From: Bradyrhizobium sp. 141
GTDB taxonomy: Bacteria; Pseudomonadota; Alphaproteobacteria; Rhizobiales; Xanthobacteraceae
Direction: 5' to 3'
DNA: 64,000 nucleotides
Assembly: GCF_023074055.1 (NCBI RefSeq)
Contig: NZ_JADPKR010000103.1
Coordinates: forward strand, 1 to 64,000
A program made the position numbers and the translations under genes. Each line of letters opens with the position of its first letter. Position 1 is the stretch's first letter. Shown here one piece after another: positions 61,543 through 64,000 of this stretch. The notes under the pieces were generated by a model that made no database searches, was not told the origin of the DNA, and worked only from the letters and a program-made list of their open reading frames with translations.

Positions 61543-63093
61543 CTACTCTGCAGCGCCCTTGATGTTGGTCGCCGGCGGCGCGTAGGCCGCCTCCAGCGCG
61601 GCAAACTCCTCCGGCAGCATGTCGCACATCACCTGCACATGCGGGATGATGTTGGCGCCGACGATGAAGCCGAAATCGAGCTGATCGCGGTAGCTCTGCA
61701 CGGTGATGTTGAGCGCCTGCCCATGAGTCGAGATCGACACCGGGAAGATGTGCAGCAGCTCGGCACCGGCAGCATAGAGCGTCTGTCGCGGTCCCGGCAC
61801 GTTGGACACGGTGATGTTGGCGGCCGGCGGCAGCACGTCCGACAGGTTCGAGCGGCTGTAGAGCAAGGCCAGGATCTGCACCATGATCGGTGCGCCCAGC
61901 ATCGAGATGTTGGAGACCTGCGGCATCAGCGCGCGCAGCGGATGCGACATCTCTTTGGACTTGGTCGACTGCGCGATGATCGCCTCAAGGCGCGCCTTGG
62001 GATCGTCGATATTGGTCGCGATCGCGCAGATCATGCCGAACACCTGGTTGTTGGCCTCGGTGTTGCCTTCTTCCCGCAGCGAGATCGGCACCGCCGCAGT
62101 CAATGATTTCGCCGGCAGCGTGGCATATTGCTGGAGGTAGCGCCGGACCACGCCGGACGCGAGCGCCAGCACCACGTCGTTGAGCTTGCCGCCGGCCTGC
62201 TTGGCGAGCGCCTTCGCCCGCGACAGCGAGATCGACACACCGGCGAAGCTTCGTTCCGACGAGATCGTCTTGTTCAGCATGGTCGGCGGCGACACCATGC
62301 TGGCGAGGCTCTCGCGCGACTTGGGATCGGAGACCTTGCCGAGCACCTCCGACACGCTCTTCAGCACCGTCGGAATATTGCCGGCGAAGCGCACTGCGCT
62401 CTCGATCTGGTACATCGCATTGTCGAACAGGATCGAGCCGATGTCGCTCTTGCCGGTGCGCGGCAATTGCAGGTTCTTCGCTGCGGCCGAGGCATCCAGC
62501 GGCTGGGTGAAGAGCTGCTGATAGGAATCGAGCAGGTTCGCGGCGATGTCGCGCGGCTCCTGTCCGGGCTTGGCTCCTGCCGCCGGCGGATCGACCTTCC
62601 GCGGGATCGGGGAGATATCGTAGATCATGTTGGTCAGCGCCGCACCGGCGCCGCCGTCGATGGCAGCATGGTGCATCTTGGAATAGAGCCCGACCTCATT
62701 GTCCTTCATGCCCTCAAACACGTAGAACTCCCAGAGCGGGCGGGCCCGGTTCAACAGCTTGGCGTGCATCCAGCCGACGATGCGCTCGAGCGTGGCCCGG
62801 TCGCGCGGCTGCGGCAGGCTGGCGCGGAAGATATGGCGGTCGATGTCGAACTGATCGTCCTCCACCCAGGAGGGATGATCGATGTCGAGCGGCGCCTTCT
62901 CCAGCCGCGCCTTCAGGATCGGCGCGATGTGCAGGCGCGAGACGATCATCGCCTTGAAGTCTTCGAAGAAGTCGCCCTTGTAGTCGTCGGGCAGACGAAA
63001 GATCGCCATGCTCCCGACATGCATCGGCATTTCCGGCGTTTCCAGATAGAGAAACGACGCGTCCAGTGACGACAGCTTCTTACCGTCAGCCAT
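61543..63093 (-). CDS. Wax ester synthase/acyl-CoA:diacylglycerol acyltransferase
   Basis: A 516-residue WS/DGAT of the bacterial (Tgs/AtfA) family. The catalytic HHxxxDG motif is HHAAIDGG at 141-148, and the start SSLDASFLYLETPEMPMHVG and the C-terminal SNVPGPRQTLYAAGAE are family signatures. It makes wax esters or triacylglycerols from acyl-CoA. GGAGGG precedes the ATG at 63093; an in-frame ATG five codons earlier is less well spaced. It lies between the lipase-like and epoxide hydrolase genes on the same strand. Confidence 0.94.
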   Translation of the reverse strand: MADGKKLSSLDASFLYLETPEMPMHVGSMAIFRLPDDYKGDFFEDFKAMIVSRLHIAPILKARLEKAPLDIDHPSWVEDDQFDIDRHIFRASLPQPRDRATLERIVGWMHAKLLNRARPLWEFYVFEGMKDNEVGLYSKMHHAAIDGGAGAALTNMIYDISPIPRKVDPPAAGAKPGQEPRDIAANLLDSYQQLFTQPLDASAAAKNLQLPRTGKSDIGSILFDNAMYQIESAVRFAGNIPTVLKSVSEVLGKVSDPKSRESLASMVSPPTMLNKTISSERSFAGVSISLSRAKALAKQAGGKLNDVVLALASGVVRRYLQQYATLPAKSLTAAVPISLREEGNTEANNQVFGMICAIATNIDDPKARLEAIIAQSTKSKEMSHPLRALMPQVSNISMLGAPIMVQILALLYSRSNLSDVLPPAANITVSNVPGPRQTLYAAGAELLHIFPVSISTHGQALNITVQSYRDQLDFGFIVGANIIPHVQVMCDMLPEEFAALEAAYAPPATNIKGAAE

Positions 63094-63140
63094 AGTTCCC
63101 TCCCGCAAGATTTGACGGGCGCCTTAGCCGGCGCTTCTCG

Positions 63141-63941
63141 TCAGGCCGATACTGCCTGTTCCGGCGGGGCATATGCAATGGCAAACGGCCCTGCCCGGTC
63201 AAATGGCGAGAATTCCCCCTCCGGTTGGGCCAGGCGGTCGGCCACGGCCCACAGCGCCGCGGGGTTCACCCCGAGCCCGATATGGCTCGCCAGGTACACC
63301 TCGATGTTCTCGGCACGGTCGGAGGGACGGAGCAAGCAGGTCCGCCAGTTCACGACACCGTCGGCGCGCGAATAGATCGAGGTTGCCGGCACCGGCAGAT
63401 CGCCGGCGATCGCCTCGCGCGCTTCCGCAAAATCCTCGACCCGTTCGCCGGACAGTGCCTCGTAGAGCCGCGTGGCGTTGGTCGCCCGCACGTCGTTGGC
63501 AAAAGGGCTGCCGAGCGTGATGACATAGCGAACCTTGTCGGGCGCCCACAGCGCGAGATCGCGGGCATAGACGCCGCCGAGACTCCACCCGACCAGGCTG
63601 ACCTTGCGCCCCGTAGCGGAATGGATTTCGACGAGACGGCTGCGCAGCGAATCCCGCATCCGCCCGAGGCCACCGAGATTGCGGCCCATTCGCCAGGCAT
63701 GCGCCTCATAGCCGAGCTCGCTGAGATAGCGCCGCATCGGCATCATGGAGAGGTCGCTGGCGAGAAAGCCCGGCAGCGCCAGCACCGGATGGCCGTCGCC
63801 CCTGGGCGCGCGCATCAGAAGCGGCGACAGCAGCAGGCTGGCGTTGAATTCGAACAGGCCGCGAGCCTCGGCAAGCAGCAGGCCGAGGCCCGGCGGACGA
63901 AGCCGGTCTCTCTCCAGCGCCACGTCCGTCCCGGGCGACAC
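63141..63941 (-). CDS. Alpha/beta hydrolase (lipase-like), paralogue of 49379-50149
   Basis: A 266-residue hydrolase with the nucleophile elbow GWSLGGVYAR, an aspartate in SRADGVV and a histidine in ASHIGLG. Shared blocks with the 49379-50149 protein include RGDGHPVL, GRKVSLVGWSLGG, VITLGSPFA and a PFDR near the C terminus. The start is a GTG at 63941 that shares one base with the TAG of the upstream gene, so the two are coupled. Being upstream of WS/DGAT, a neutral-lipid substrate is plausible. Confidence 0.88.
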   Translation of the reverse strand: MSPGTDVALERDRLRPPGLGLLLAEARGLFEFNASLLLSPLLMRAPRGDGHPVLALPGFLASDLSMMPMRRYLSELGYEAHAWRMGRNLGGLGRMRDSLRSRLVEIHSATGRKVSLVGWSLGGVYARDLALWAPDKVRYVITLGSPFANDVRATNATRLYEALSGERVEDFAEAREAIAGDLPVPATSIYSRADGVVNWRTCLLRPSDRAENIEVYLASHIGLGVNPAALWAVADRLAQPEGEFSPFDRAGPFAIAYAPPEQAVSA

Positions 63942-64000
63942 TATTTCTTCTTGTCGCCGCTGCGCGGGCTGCCGAGACCGGCCATGGTGACGAACATGTC
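63941..64000 (-). CDS. C-terminal end of an unidentified gene (partial)
   Basis: The last 19 codons and TAG stop of a gene entering from the right edge. The residues read DMFVTMAGLGSPRSGDKKK, ending in a lysine-rich tail. Its stop shares a base with the GTG start of the hydrolase, so it is an upstream operon member. The family cannot be told from so short a piece. Confidence 0.6.
   Translation of the reverse strand, partial: DMFVTMAGLGSPRSGDKKK

Overview
The window looks like a chromosomal segment of a high-GC alphaproteobacterium of the Bradyrhizobiaceae, most likely Bradyrhizobium. This rests on the gene content (LIV-type and Aap-type transporters, an aerobic phenylacetate cluster, class III-like PHA synthase, a CYP102 fusion, WS/DGAT), the dense tail-to-tail packing, and several families of palindromic intergenic repeats of the kind common in that group. 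The species call is inference. No phage, transposase, CRISPR array, rRNA or tRNA was seen, and no gene-free stretch exceeds about 220 bases.

Region 1 (1-12.2 kb): a cysteine-less thiolase-like protein, an RND efflux pump with its adaptor, a chemoreceptor, and a complete threonate-to-DHAP route (ltnD-otnI-otnK, with otnC divergent). Region 2 (12.2-32.5 kb) is a nutrient-scavenging island. A LIV-type ABC importer with a DUF1445 (putative hydro-lyase) gene is divergent from a LysR regulator. The LysR gene is followed by an M20 carbamoylase-type hydrolase and two hydroxyacid dehydrogenases. Next come a tartrate/D-malate-type decarboxylating dehydrogenase, an atypical SDR, an amidase, an Aap-like amino-acid importer with no ATPase gene, an RpiR regulator, a class III aminotransferase and an Asp/Glu-racemase-like protein missing one catalytic cysteine. 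Together these suggest uptake and breakdown of N-substituted, cyclic or D-configured amino acids to hydroxy and oxo acids; the substrate is not known.

Region 3 (32.5-42.6 kb): a TetR gene divergent from a ferredoxin, P450, MFS permease, molybdopterin oxidoreductase and hydrolase-OsmC fusion operon; then a MocR regulator divergent from a DMT exporter, and a YeeE/YedE transporter coupled to an MDR oxidoreductase. Region 4 (42.6-49.2 kb): paaX-paaABCDE-paaI-paaK, the upper phenylacetate pathway, with a hairpin that could mask the paaA ribosome binding site. Region 5 (49.3-57 kb): a lipase-like hydrolase, a DUF445 protein, a phasin, an overlapping phaE-phaC-GNAT operon, another hydrolase, a frameshifted NTF2-like gene and a spermidine-synthase-like protein. 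Region 6 (57.1-64 kb): a CYP102 (P450BM3-type) fusion, an epoxide hydrolase, a wax ester synthase/DGAT and a second lipase-like hydrolase, all on one strand; this reads as a fatty-acid oxidation and storage-lipid module.

Twelve palindromic repeat copies from six families fill many of the spacers, and several divergent promoters carry clear inverted repeats that are candidate operators.
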